From positions 2,666,001 through 2,730,000 of the forward strand of contig JAUEDM010000004.1 of NCBI GenBank assembly GCA_033439685.1: 64,000 nucleotides of DNA. The letters are read 5' to 3'. Under the pieces are notes generated by a model, which was given only the letters and a program-made list of their open reading frames with translations, had not been told where the DNA came from and searched no databases. This stretch comes from Apodospora peruviana. Its lineage: Eukaryota; Ascomycota; Sordariomycetes; Sordariales; Lasiosphaeriaceae. Made by a program: the position numbers and the translations under genes. Numbering within the stretch: the first letter of the stretch is position 1; every line of letters begins with the position of its first letter. This document shows positions 22,627-32,822 of the stretch, in pieces.

Positions 22627-23304
22627 ATGAGGTCCTTCTTTGCCTCCGCTCTGGCCATGGTTGCCCTGGCCGCCTCGGCCGTCGTGGCTGCCCCTGCCCC
22701 TGACGCTTTGAGCTCAGCTCTTGACAACTCTATTGCTAAGCGCACCCCCGGCAACGTAAGTTTGGACTGACACGGAAAAGTCATCGAGGTCACATACTCA
22801 CTCCAGCTTCTCACAGGTCCTCCTGTGCAACACCTCGGGCTTTCAAAATTGCCAGGTTGTGTCATACACGCTGCCCCAGAACGGCATCTGGCCTTGCATC
22901 GCCTTGCCAGACCGGTTCTCTACCCACCTCGGAGGCATTGGACCCGACCACGGCGCGCTATGCCGGATGTATGTACCATAATTTCCCTCTTCGTTCTCTC
23001 CGTTTCTTCTTTTCAGAACAGGAGAGCCAGATGTTATATTCGTGATGTTTTATTGAGACCTTAACTAACAACCGAATACAGCTGGACCGACGCGTCCTGT
23101 AGTGAGGCGTCCAACACCGTCATAACTTCGTTTCCTGGTATTTCCAACCTCTACAACGACAACGGCGTGGATCATGGACACACGGCTCGCTATATTGGTG
23201 AGTGATCACATCACAGCTCCACGTTCTAATCGGAGACAGTTCGCCTTCTTGATATTGATACTAACAACCAATTTTTAGGCTGCATTCCGTGTTCTGGGTG
23301 CTAG
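22627..23304 (+). CDS. Small secreted cysteine-rich protein
   Basis: Four exons (22627-22755, 22817-22968, 23082-23197, 23279-23304) encode 140 aa; all introns are GT-AG and in frame. The N-terminus MRSFFASALAMVALAASAVV is a clear signal peptide, followed by AAPAPDAL and a KR dibasic site (IAKRTPG) that suggests Kex2-type propeptide cleavage at about residue 40. The mature part of about 100 residues carries eight cysteines, ending in GCIPCSGC with the stop straight after. The three introns within a 423-nt CDS are a common pattern for fungal secreted Cys-rich proteins. No family recognised; candidates are an effector-like or antimicrobial-type protein, which the sequence cannot separate. Confidence 0.75.
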
Positions 23305-24055
23305 ACCTAAAGCCACCAAAACGAACAAGGAAGGCTGGGGTTTGATTCAAGTGTAACTAGGTGCCTTACCTGGTAGATGGACAAGGAGGATCACACCCAA
23401 AACAGGGAGAAGATAAAAGAAAAGAAAAGAAAATGCATGGGTTTTGGCGGTACCTTGCAGGAGAGGGAAGGATAGGTGCAGCAATGACCAATTTTCAGAA
23501 TGCTGCTAACAAGAGCAGGCCATTCCTCTTGTCGATATTTTGCCCAGGTTCCGGTTTGATATATTCGGTTACTAGGTATCTTTAACACCCATTATCCGTT
23601 CTCGGCAACGGCATGCCACTGTTAAGTTATATTGTTTTATGTCTCGGAATCCGTGCAAGTGAACATCATCTGTTATATCAAACACAACAGAGATCAAAGC
23701 CTTGGCAATTAACCACACTTGGTTTCAATCCTTTAAAATCCCGGCCGAGGTGTAGATCTTGTCGATGCAGCACCAAAAATCGGCCCAAAAGGGGAAACTC
23801 GATCCCCCGCTAGGCCCGTTCATTCGTCCCTGCGTCGGATCTTTTGACTTCATGACCTGTGTATGACGTAGGCAGATGTGTGTTTGACATAACCCAAACA
23901 TGTCGTCCTCCGTCAAACTCCATCCCACTTTTTTGTCTTGCAAACAATTGAAACGGGCATTACGATCACGTCGACTACAAAACCACCGCCCGCTCTGATC
24001 AAAATCCGGCATCCAACTCGATATTTTCCCCACTCACACTGTTGAAGATCCGAAA
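23305..24055. other. Intergenic
   Basis: 3' flank of the secreted-protein gene and 5' flank of the SRPBCC gene. Nothing else seen. Confidence 0.4.
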
Positions 24056-24643
24056 ATGGCTTCCAACGCAATTGCAACCACCAACGAGGTGGATGTGAGC
24101 GCCGTCATCGAGGCACCACTCGCGCACGTGTGGCATTTCATCAAGCTGGGCGAATTCCACAAGTTCTGGCCTGCCATCGAGAAGGCCGAGCGCGTCAAGG
24201 GCACGACCAGCGACAGCGATGTCTACAAGTGGACCTTCAAGGATGGCACCTCCCTCGAGGTCAAGCAGGACGAGCACAGCGCGAGTACTTTCTCTGGCAT
24301 GCCTGACTTGGATGAATTAACTGATTTCCACCAGAACATCAACCATTTCATCACCTACAGCGCCATCAATGCCGAGCCCGAGCTGCCGTACTCGAGTATG
24401 GTCAGCACGATCCGCTGCGAGCCCGTGACGTCGGGCAAGCTTGAGAACAGCACATTCGTCCGTTGGTCTGCGAGATTCTCGAGTGATGCCGATCTGGGTA
24501 CGTATTCATGATGTTCTGCGTGCACCCGCCGTCGTTCATGATGCTGACAAGCCTTTTTAGGTGTCATTGAAGACGCCAAGTACAAGCGTCAGGATGCGTT
24601 GAAGGGTCTAGAAGCGGCAGCGTCGTCCATGTCGAAGGCGTGA
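24056..24643 (+). CDS. SRPBCC (Bet v1-like, polyketide cyclase/dehydrase-type) protein
   Basis: Best model: exons 24056-24280, 24335-24497 and 24561-24643, 156 aa, the size usual for this single-domain family. The START/Bet v1 fold shows in the N-terminal VSAVIEAPLAHVWHFIK and the C-terminal helix region VIEDAKYKRQDALKGLEAA. These proteins bind hydrophobic ligands in a deep cavity; most fungal members are uncharacterised. Intron 1 would start GCGAGT and be 54 nt; it contains no stop and is a multiple of three, so retention would simply add 18 residues (giving 174 aa). I prefer splicing because it brings DEHS directly to NINHFITYS, as I recall for relatives, and the segment has a branch-like TTAACTGAT before TTTCCACCAG. 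Intron 2 is a normal GT-AG. Confidence 0.8.
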
Positions 24644-25287
24644 ATACTCGAGGTAGAGCGAGTTCAGTCGGTATCACTCGAGGTGGACATGCAAGGTGGT
24701 GGTTGAAGATTGGTTTTCCCGATAGACTAGTAGGTCTTCAGCGCAGAAAAGGGGAAAAGGCGTTCCGGTCGGAAAGGCATGACATCACATTTACAGATCC
24801 CGATGTATTGTTGCGATTGAAATTATGCGCCGACGTACGGCTTGGTACCGGTAGTGGTGTTGATGTGAGTGGTTTGAACAGCATTGCTAACTATGATCAA
24901 TCTATCCTTGAAACAATGTGTTTAGCAGAGCCCAACATGATCTTTGAAGTGGCATGGTAGTCTCATCTTGTGGAGTCCATGGGATCAACGTCGGAGCCAG
25001 CTTCTCACAGGAGGCCCGTCACCAGCGAAAGGAAGTCCGCTGACTTCCATCGCATCCACGGCTGATGAATCACTGGCTGCAGTGACTGGTCATCTCGAGG
25101 CGGTTTTCCACTCCGGCATTCTTAAAATCTCAGCAATTTGCAACCGAGAAGCACCAAGACTACTGTGACCAACAACGGGAAGACCAACTCTACGTCGATC
25201 GACGAAGAACACAAAAGGGGTTCAACGGCTTCCCCTATTTCGATTTCGCAAATTGGCTCTCTCACACAACCTGACAGACAAGAACAA
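24644..25287. other. Intergenic
   Basis: No supported gene; likely 3' UTR of the SRPBCC gene and leader of the next frame. Confidence 0.35.
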
Positions 25288-25905
25288 ATGCTCCCGTCAA
25301 GAAAGTCTTATCAGTGGTCGCGAAATCTCCGCCAGCCTCGTTCTACTACTGCACCCTGTCTCCTGAGCTCCCTGTTCGGACAAGCACGAAGACGAAGGCG
25401 GCGACGACAAGACACCACCACCATTACCACAACAACAATACATACCGCACACAGTTGTCCACCTGTCAGCACCACCAGTAGCGCAAATACAATGGCCTAT
25501 TACGTCCACGCAGCCAGCTACTGGCCTGCGACTCCGATGGTACCCGCGGCCCAGGCTCCCATCTACATCGCCGCCGCCACCACTAACGGTAGTCAGTCGA
25601 CGACAACCACAACGACCCCGGTGGCCGGGTTCATGATGTATGCCACCTTGCCGGCTCAGCCACAACAGCCGAATTTCTGTCCACCTCCTCCACCCCCTGC
25701 TCCTGCTCCGCCACCAAACATGGTGAACCCCGGCCCGGCAGTGGGTTCCACCTTGCCAACGAACATCACGGTCGTGCCGCAAGTCTATGGCAGTTGCGTA
25801 CAGGGGTTTCCGATCGGGGCTGGGTATGTTCCTGCGTCGGCTGCTGGTAATCCTGGAGGGGCGTGTGGTGCGCACATGCCGGTGCCGCATACTTTGGCGC
25901 CTTGA
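25288..25905 (+). CDS. Hypothetical proline-rich protein
   Basis: Not recognised. The first in-frame ATG (25288) gives 205 aa. A second ATG at 25492 gives 137 aa beginning MAYYVHAASYWPATPMVP, and looks the better start because the part before it is Thr/Arg low-complexity. The protein is rich in Pro, Ala and Thr, with a polyproline run (FCPPPPPPAPAPPP) and a Gly/Cys-containing tail. No signal peptide or membrane segment, and no domain. It may be real but disordered, or chance open frame. Confidence 0.35.
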   Translation: MLPSRKSYQWSRNLRQPRSTTAPCLLSSLFGQARRRRRRRQDTTTITTTTIHTAHSCPPVSTTSSANTMAYYVHAASYWPATPMVPAAQAPIYIAAATTNGSQSTTTTTTPVAGFMMYATLPAQPQQPNFCPPPPPPAPAPPPNMVNPGPAVGSTLPTNITVVPQVYGSCVQGFPIGAGYVPASAAGNPGGACGAHMPVPHTLAP

Positions 25906-27372
25906 GAGGTCAGTTTGGGGATGATTGGGAGGATGGAGACGGCGTGAGTTGGATCTTCTTTTTTTTTTCTTCTATGAGTTACTTCTCTGTGGACATAAGC
26001 TGACCTGCTTTAAGGGCATTGTTGTTGATGGACGACTGGAGGATAGATGACAATGGCTTTTTTTGGGTGATGGAATCTTTGGGATGTGTGTGGAATATGT
26101 GATGTCGTTGCGGGAATGGGATTTGGGTTTGACAGATACACCTATTTTGGAATCATGGCACTTGTCGTCAATAAAACAAGAGCAACATGTGTGGGACCTA
26201 TGGTCCAGAACTCTTCTCCCCGTGGCTTATTCTCGTCAAATCATTACACGGGTGCAGGGATGCTCGGGGGTAAAAGACAAAAGAGAATTCTAATATTACT
26301 GGTATCTTACGTAACATACCAACGCAATCAATACGATGCCTCGATACCCTGAAGACAGTGGATGTGTCTTAGTTGAAAGGATGACTTTGATATACGGAGT
26401 ACGGGAGGACTAACTCGTTCTGGCTCCTCGTGAGAGTGTTTTCTTAATGTAAGGTTAAGGGTCTCGACTACAACATCAGTCGGGTCAACTGACCTATGAG
26501 GCGTGGATATAACGGCTCTGAGAACTAGTGATGTATAAAGTTTGGGGAGGACTGAGTCTTACAGAGAGTGTCAGACTTGACAGTCGAAATAGATAATCAG
26601 CCCCAACAGTGTTCAACATAGGTTGCCATCCAAGGCTCGTAACTATACAAGGCAGGAAGATGTACACCAAGCTGATGGGAACTTGTTACAATACAGCGAG
26701 CTCGAATATCATAAGACTCGAACCAAAAGAAGACAAATGGCGCTAGTACCTTGGATTCACACATAAGAACCTTGGAAACGACTCCGAGGTCGTACGTACG
26801 GATACAACCAACAATATGCTGCTGCCACAATTAAGCCCCTAATAAATACCCAGATGGCTTATATGCACGTCGTCAATTTCGGCGCATTTATTCCACTTAC
26901 AACGGCCGGAGTCCGTAAAAGTACGCCGCACATCGCAAAGTCGGGCAGACTTTGACCCCGAGGGTTCCCCCCGATCCACTGAAAGGGCATGGTGGGTCGA
27001 CGATCGGGTGCGGATTCCGCGGGGTCGGACTCTGGCAGTTGCGTCTGGCCAGCCGGACTCGCATTCGCTTGCCTTCGACTCCGTGAGTTGCGAAAAAAAA
27101 AAAGGGTTGTGAACTGCTTCGGTTTCAGGCCTCTTAAGTCCGAAGTTTCGCTCTCCTTTCAAATACCAGAAGTCAAACGAGTGATGCGAGCAATGTTATA
27201 GTTCGCCGCGGGTTACCGGTTACACCACGCCATCCCTATAAAGATGCAAGGTCTCGCGACAAAATTTGGCCAGCTTGTCGCGTACTCGTACTCTCGTGTG
27301 CTTCCTCATCTTTCTCCCGCTCTCCTCCAGTCTTCAGCAGCAATAGCACCAGTGCGATCCAGCCCAGCCACG
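25906..27372. other. Intergenic, no gene seen
   Basis: A 1.4-kb stretch with no supported coding region. The part near 26830-27240 has A/T-rich and poly-A segments. The frame of the next gene is open from ATG 27244. Confidence 0.4.
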
Positions 27373-28661
27373 ATGGCAGCATATTCTTGCTTGGTCTCAA
27401 AGCTGCAGCGCGGTGGCGTACTACCGGTTCCAGAGGGAGACGACTCGACATCTCATCATGTCAAGGGCAGCAATGGCGAGACCATCAAGTTCCAGAACCC
27501 GCACCCTTCCGCCGGCCCCACCATGTACCCGCTCCCAATAGTTACCAAGATGATTCGGTAAGACATGACATATCTCTCTCCCTCTCTCTCACTGCCAACC
27601 GTTATTAGTCCTAACACGCGACACACAGTGGCAGGTTAACAGGGAAAATACCCGCCGCGCCAACTGGCAAGGACGCCAACGTCCCGGTCGTGAAGCCCAG
27701 CTTCCTGCCAACGCGCAGCAGCAAAAGCGCCACCAGCTCCGGCGCCCTGCGAGCCACTTGGCTCGGCCATGCATGCTACCACGTCGAGTTCCCAACCGGA
27801 CTGCGCGTGTTGTTTGACCCGGTCTTCGAGGACCGATGCTCTCCGGTCCAGTGGCTCGGACCATCCCGGTACTCGGCGGCGCCATGCGCGCCAGCAGACA
27901 TCGCTCCTGTCGACGCCGTGATAATATCGCACTCGCACTACGACCACCTGTCACACCCGAGCGTGATGGAGATTGCGAAGCGCAACCCGGACGTACATTT
28001 CTTCGTCGGCATGGGGCTGGCGAAATGGTTTCGGTCATGCGGGATAACCAACGTGACCGAGCTGGACTGGTGGGAGGATGTAGATGTCATCCTCTCTAAG
28101 AAGAAGTCGTCGTCTCCATCATCCGACGAAGAAGAGGCGAACGAACCGGAAACCATCACGGCACGCGTATCCTGCCTACCGAGCCAGCACGCGTCCGGGC
28201 GCTCGGCAACCGACAGGAACCACACCTTGTGGGCGTCGTGGGCGGTGTCGTCCGGCGACAAGTCCATATGGTTCGGCGGTGACACGGGATACCGAACGGT
28301 GCCGGATCTTGCGGCCGACGTCGACGATTACGGGCCGGAGTACGATAGCCTGCCCCGGAACCCGCAGTTTGGGCAGATCGGCCAGCTGCGCGGGCCGTTC
28401 GACTTGGGTCTGATCCCCATCGGAGCGTACAGTCCCCGGAGCATGTGGAGCTCGCTGCATGCCAACCCGCGGGATGCTGTCGAAATCTTCAAGGACACGA
28501 AATGCAAGCGTGCGATGGGGATCCATCACAGCACGTGGGTGCTCACGAACGAGGAGGTGGATGAACCGCCTAAGTTGCTGAAGCAGGCCTTGAAGGCCTG
28601 CGGCATTGCGGAGACGGGAGTGTTTGATGTGTGTGCGGTTGGCGAGAGCAGGGAATTTTGA
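27373..28661 (+). CDS. NAPE-PLD-like metallo-beta-lactamase-fold phosphodiesterase
   Basis: Two exons (27373-27557, 27629-28661) encode 405 aa; an in-frame ATG at 27244 would give 448 aa with a possible mitochondrial-type leader. The zinc-binding signature HxHxDH is H163-S-H165-Y-D167-H168 (IISHSHYDHLS), preceded by ATWLGHACYHVEF and followed by WFGGDTGYR, which supplies the later metal-binding Asp, and AMGIHHSTWVL. This order is that of N-acyl-phosphatidylethanolamine phospholipase D proteins (UlaG/NAPE-PLD branch), which hydrolyse phosphodiester bonds in membrane lipids. A Ser/Glu-rich insert (SSSPSSDEEEANE) interrupts the middle. Lipid specificity is inferred from family only. Confidence 0.85.
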
Positions 28662-29025
28662 CAGTGATGATCGATATTGATGATGTCTGAGCGAGTTGAA
28701 ATCTGGAGCTGGTGATGTAGTCAGTACCGAAAGAGGATGCATTATGCGAAGTGGAACCGGCATCCTCTGTAGCGTTCCCCTGGATCACTGCTGCTATTTC
28801 TGTAATAATACATCATACATTTACTATACCAATTTACCGTATTACTCACGCCGTTGCTGCCCAGAGTTTGCCAAATCGGTCCAATATTGCGAATCTCCAG
28901 CCCGTGAACGCCCTGTATTTCAGCTGAGCTCTTAAGCTGTTCAGCTGCCCAATCGCATTCAACCCGTTTCCTAGTTTGTGTTCTGCCTTCAACCAGTTTT
29001 CTTCTTTTACAAGACCAATATCAAG
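28662..29025. other. Intergenic left of the Crypton-type element
   Basis: 3' flank of the NAPE-PLD-like gene, probably continuous with the DUF218 promoter before the Crypton-type element inserted. No gene seen. Confidence 0.4.
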
Positions 29026-31965
29026 GGTATATCTACGGCGGCCAATTTGTGGCTGAATCAGCGGCTGAGCGCCTCTTCGCAGCCAAAAAGGGGCCGTGCC
29101 CTCAGCGACCGTAAATATCCCAAGGATGTCTACGTCTGCGCAGGGTTAGGGTTATATGTGCGATTTTTTAGCCCCTGAAGCCCCTAAACACAAGCAATTG
29201 CGCGCAATCTACGTAGTAAAACAGCGTTTCCAGGCCCAAACTGTATTGCAACAACGGCTCAATTACTAAATCTATCTACGGAAGGCTTGTTACCGCTGGC
29301 GCCGTGCCGTTATCGCGCCGCCGGCCACCCTTCTTATCACCGGCGCCGGCCTCCCTCGTCTTCCTGTTGGCGCGGAGCCGCTTGCAATACAAATCCAGAG
29401 AACAGTTAGATTGCCGTTGTTCGGCCGCAACAAAGAACATCGCCGATTCTTCGCTCAACCGCCGTAAGCCGGCAACTCGCCGGATCTCTCGGATGACTTC
29501 CAGCCGTAAAGAATACCACTGAACTTCGGCCTGACGGCCGGCACGCCACCGGCTCCCCCACCGATTATCCAAAGCCGTGATCGAAGGGCTACCCCGCAAG
29601 CCGGTAGTCCACTCGCGCCAAAGGTCATTTACGGTCTTGACGGCCCGGCTCATGCGGTGTTTCGGCGGCTCCGTAGTCTCCGGCTCCGCAGCCTCCGGCT
29701 CTGGGCTTGGCTGGCTGGAGCAGCTTAGCCGGCTGGAGCTGCTTGAACAGCTTTCTGATGGCGATGCTAGTGCCGGAGCCGGAGCCGGTGCCGATGCTAG
29801 TGCTGGTGCCGGTGGTGGTTGCAGCTGGAAAACGCTTCCGGCAAGGAGGTCGCGCAAGGAAGACTGATAGGTTAGGGCTAGCCGTGCTTCTGCCGTACGA
29901 ATCTCGGCCGTTAGGGCCGTTGAAAGCTCCAATATCTTGACCTCACTCCGGGCTTCGGCCGTCTTTAGGTAGTCGGTAAGGACCGGCAAAGCCTGCGTCA
30001 GAACGGCCAACTGGCTCGGCCGCTCGCCTTCTTCTATTATTACCGCTACGCGGTGCGCATACGGCCGGTAATCTTTGTGCTGGAATACCGGATGGTTCCA
30101 CACGGCGGAGTCCGGAAACTGGCGCATCAACGGCACCGAGTCTTCCAGAATCACCTCTCGGAGGTAGAATAACAAGCTTGTGAAGCCGGCCGCCGCAAGG
30201 TCGTGTATTTGCTCCGGGCCGGGGCCGAACTTATCTGCCCACTGGCTTAACTCCGGCCAGATCAACGCTAACAGGGAGTCCGGAGGCGGCGTTCGGCTTC
30301 GGCGTATCTCAAAGCCCCCCATCTGCGCCGGATGGCCAGCCATGGTCCGCATGAACTTCCGGGGTAGTGAATTTAGGTAACAGCCGATCATTTGCTCTTG
30401 GTTCCACCGGCCGGCACGGCGAATCTGCGCCTCGCTTACGCCCTTCAACTCCGCCGTCTTCGCTCCAGAGCTCCGGCCAACGTGGGTCTTCTTGTTCGAC
30501 CGGATACCGGCGTACGCAAACGCTTTAATAACCCAATCCCGCTGGCTATTATACGCTAACGCGGAGGCGGGGCCGGCCTCGGTGCTCTTCAACAGCCGGA
30601 TGTCGTACCATTGCGCTCGGCTTTTAAAGCAGGGAAACGGCTCATCGGTAAGGTCCCACCGGTACAGGAGGTAAAAGGCTACCGCGCCAAGAACGCAAAT
30701 AAGCGGGTCTCGGCTCCGAAGGGCGCCGGCGGTTTCCAAGCGGCCGTGTTGGTTCTGCTTTCCGGCTCGCGTGGTGGTAATAAGCGGCATACACCGAGTG
30801 GGCCCCTCGCCGGCGAATTCGAACGTAAAGAGGTCCGAGATCTCAAGGCTCCGTCGGTCGCCGCCGCGGGTAAGCATATAATGGCCGAGAAGCATATCGG
30901 CCAGAGTCCGGAAGTGGCATTCGGCTGACTGGCCGGTATGGCCCCACAACTCCTGGGCAACCCGCTTGAGGTCATCCTCCGAATAGCCGTCAAGAACGGT
31001 ATCTCGGCCCTTGTCGGCGTAGTTGGCTTTCTGCCGCTCCGTATCCCGGCGTTGGAGAGATTTAATATACTCCCGGGCGTTATCCTCTCGGGGCGAGGGG
31101 TGGGTGTTCATGCCGAGGGCTCGTTGCGATCGGTAAAGGTCGGTAATAGCCGTAACGTAGGTCCGGACCGAGCGCCAGGCAAGCCGAGTCTCCGAGAGCG
31201 GCACATCGCCGTCAGACTTCCGGCTCCGCGACCGTAACGGCCGATTCACAACCTCCTCAACAAGGAAAAGAAGGAGCTTATCCTCCGTTACCGTCTCGCC
31301 GTCTTGGTACTGTTTCCGCCGGCAGAACCGCCGGAATTCTTCCTGCTTCGGCTCGTACGCCGACGACGTGTTCTTCGGCCGCGTCGCTTTAATCATAGTG
31401 AGGATGTTCTGCGCGTTGGCCCGGAGCTCGGCGTTGTTGACGATAGCGCGTTCCGGCCGCGCTGCTGGAATCCTTACTTGCGCTAGCCTCTTTTGGCCGG
31501 TTAGGGGTTGTTCCGTGCCGGCCGATCCAGCTACCGTGATCGATAGCCTGGCCGGCGCCGGCGTTGAAGCCGGCGCTCGTCGCTTCCGGAGAGCCATAGC
31601 GTAAAGGAAGCCCGGCCTACGGTACCGGAAAGAAGAGAAGGTTGGGGACGGAGAGTTGGAGCGGAGCGGGGGGGCGCAGACTCCCTGAAAGGCGCGACTA
31701 GCGGTTGCTTACGGCGCCGGCCCCGCTGTAGTGGTGTGGCCACGGCGCATTAGCGCCCTGTATTATAGTGGAGGCTCCGGGGGCCGCGGCGAATCAGCGG
31801 CCGAATCAGCCGGCGACGTAGATATACAGAAATAAGCACGGCGGCCACACCAGAACCACCGTAGATATTCGCGGATTTCGCCGGCGCCGAGTTTACAGGT
31901 TAGGGTTTAATGCGGGGCTCCGATCAGCGAGCGGCTGATTTCGGCTCAGCGGCGCCGTGTATACC
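29026..31965. mobile_element. Crypton-type tyrosine-recombinase DNA transposon, apparently intact
   Basis: About 2.94 kb containing one long recombinase gene on the minus strand. Tentative ends: the left begins GGTATATCTACGGCGGCC and the right ends GGCGCCGTGTATACC, imperfect inverted copies. A second inverted match of the left end (CGACGTAGATATACA) lies at about 31813-31827. Both end regions contain short AATCAGC(C/G)GC repeats and a telomere-like TTAGGG pair. GC content is very high throughout, unlike RIP-damaged elements, and the gene has no lesion. Crypton-type elements move by tyrosine-recombinase action and lack long inverted repeats or a transposase of the DDE kind. The exact insertion point cannot be fixed without an empty site. 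Confidence 0.75.
29276..31597 (-). CDS. Crypton tyrosine recombinase with C-terminal GCR1-type DNA-binding domain
   Basis: Single exon, 773 aa, from ATG 31597 (MALRKRRAPAS). Residues 60-190 form an N-terminal SAM-like/core-binding region. The catalytic part follows: first Arg at about R244 (LTRGGDRRSLE), box II HxxR at H372-R375 (THVGRSSGAK), and the likely nucleophile Y407 (IGCYLNSLP). The segment GRWNQEQMIGCYLNSLPRKF resembles the Ndc10/CBF3 domain, itself derived from Crypton recombinases. After an Ala/Pro/Ser linker (590-640) comes a GCR1_C-like domain at 652-705 (VNDLWREWTTGLRG, LDNRWGSRWRAGRQAEVQWY). The C-terminus is basic. All catalytic residues are present and the frame is unbroken, so activity is plausible. 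Starship captains (DUF3435) are related recombinases, but the GCR1_C tail argues for Crypton. Confidence 0.9.
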   Translation of the reverse strand: MALRKRRAPASTPAPARLSITVAGSAGTEQPLTGQKRLAQVRIPAARPERAIVNNAELRANAQNILTMIKATRPKNTSSAYEPKQEEFRRFCRRKQYQDGETVTEDKLLLFLVEEVVNRPLRSRSRKSDGDVPLSETRLAWRSVRTYVTAITDLYRSQRALGMNTHPSPREDNAREYIKSLQRRDTERQKANYADKGRDTVLDGYSEDDLKRVAQELWGHTGQSAECHFRTLADMLLGHYMLTRGGDRRSLEISDLFTFEFAGEGPTRCMPLITTTRAGKQNQHGRLETAGALRSRDPLICVLGAVAFYLLYRWDLTDEPFPCFKSRAQWYDIRLLKSTEAGPASALAYNSQRDWVIKAFAYAGIRSNKKTHVGRSSGAKTAELKGVSEAQIRRAGRWNQEQMIGCYLNSLPRKFMRTMAGHPAQMGGFEIRRSRTPPPDSLLALIWPELSQWADKFGPGPEQIHDLAAAGFTSLLFYLREVILEDSVPLMRQFPDSAVWNHPVFQHKDYRPYAHRVAVIIEEGERPSQLAVLTQALPVLTDYLKTAEARSEVKILELSTALTAEIRTAEARLALTYQSSLRDLLAGSVFQLQPPPAPALASAPAPAPALASPSESCSSSSSRLSCSSQPSPEPEAAEPETTEPPKHRMSRAVKTVNDLWREWTTGLRGSPSITALDNRWGSRWRAGRQAEVQWYSLRLEVIREIRRVAGLRRLSEESAMFFVAAEQRQSNCSLDLYCKRLRANRKTREAGAGDKKGGRRRDNGTAPAVTSLP

Positions 31966-32030
31966 AACTTCTCAACAAATCTAGTACTCCCCGCTTCTCT
32001 CCATCATCACCTCAATCACAGCACCGCAGG

Positions 32031-32822
32031 ATGGGTGACCAAATTACCAGCACCCCGGGGGACCACCCCGCCCCGACCGCTCCGGCCACAACCCCGCGTT
32101 TCCCCGGTGATGGAGCGGTCCCCCCGATTCCGGACACGGGCACCATCGACGCCGACGCCGCAACAATATACAACTACCACCGCATGCGCATGCCCCTATT
32201 CCCACCGTCTTCCTCTCAACACTGCGCCACAGCTATATTCTGCCTCTGCAGCCTGGACATCCGCGTCGCCCACCGCGCAGCAGAGCTCTACCTCACCGGC
32301 CACGGCGCCTATCTCATCTTCTCCGGCAACGTCGGAGCCCTCACGGCAGGCCGTTTCACCGCCCCAGAAGCAGAAGTCTTCGCCGCCGTGGCGCGCGACG
32401 TCTACGAAATTCCCGCGCACGCCATCCTCGTCGAGCCGGCGGCGACCAACACAGGCGAGAACGTGCGTTTTACGAGAGCGCTTCTCGCCTCCCGCGGTAT
32501 CTTCATAAAAAGATTCACCCTCGTGCAGAAGCCGTACATGGAACGGAGGACGTTTGCGACGTTTGTCAAGCAGTGGCCTTCTTCTTCAGACTCCTCCGAT
32601 GAGGTCGATTTCTGCGTGACCAGCCCGCAGCTCGAGTGGGACGAGTATCCCGACGCGGAGAACCCCAAAGAGCTGGTGACGAGCATCATGGTCGGCGATT
32701 TAGTCAGGATCCGCGATTATCCAGCAAAGGGGTTTCAGATTCCGCAGGAGATTCCTGAGGAGGTATGGCAGGCGGCCGAGAGGTTAATTGCTGCTGGTTA
32801 TACGGCGCATTTGCCAAACTAA
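32031..32822 (+). CDS. DUF218 (YdcF/SanA-like) family protein
   Basis: Intronless, 263 aa. After a Pro/Thr-rich N-terminus of about 45 residues, the DUF218 core runs from about 60 to 180: IFCLCSLDIRVAHRAAELY, then AYLIFSGNVGALTAGRFTA, PEAEVFAAVARDVYEIPAHA and EPAATNTGENVRF, which are the family's conserved blocks (SGG-like turn, E-A-x-x-M/F helix, and the xSxNTxEN motif). Bacterial relatives (YdcF, SanA) have Rossmann-like folds with uncertain roles; YdcF binds S-adenosylmethionine. The fungal protein is soluble with no signal peptide. The ATG lies only 65 bp from the right end of the Crypton-type element, so its native promoter has been displaced. Confidence 0.8.
   Translation: MGDQITSTPGDHPAPTAPATTPRFPGDGAVPPIPDTGTIDADAATIYNYHRMRMPLFPPSSSQHCATAIFCLCSLDIRVAHRAAELYLTGHGAYLIFSGNVGALTAGRFTAPEAEVFAAVARDVYEIPAHAILVEPAATNTGENVRFTRALLASRGIFIKRFTLVQKPYMERRTFATFVKQWPSSSDSSDEVDFCVTSPQLEWDEYPDAENPKELVTSIMVGDLVRIRDYPAKGFQIPQEIPEEVWQAAERLIAAGYTAHLPN

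Noticed and set aside
29145..29160. Telomere proximity suggested by TTAGGG repeats
   Set aside because: Only two units are present, inside the Crypton-type element end, and housekeeping genes continue on both sides.
29026..31965. Starship captain as the identity of the recombinase gene
   Set aside because: The gene has a GCR1_C-type C-terminus and Ndc10-like core rather than the DUF3435 layout, and no cargo region or large-element structure is seen.
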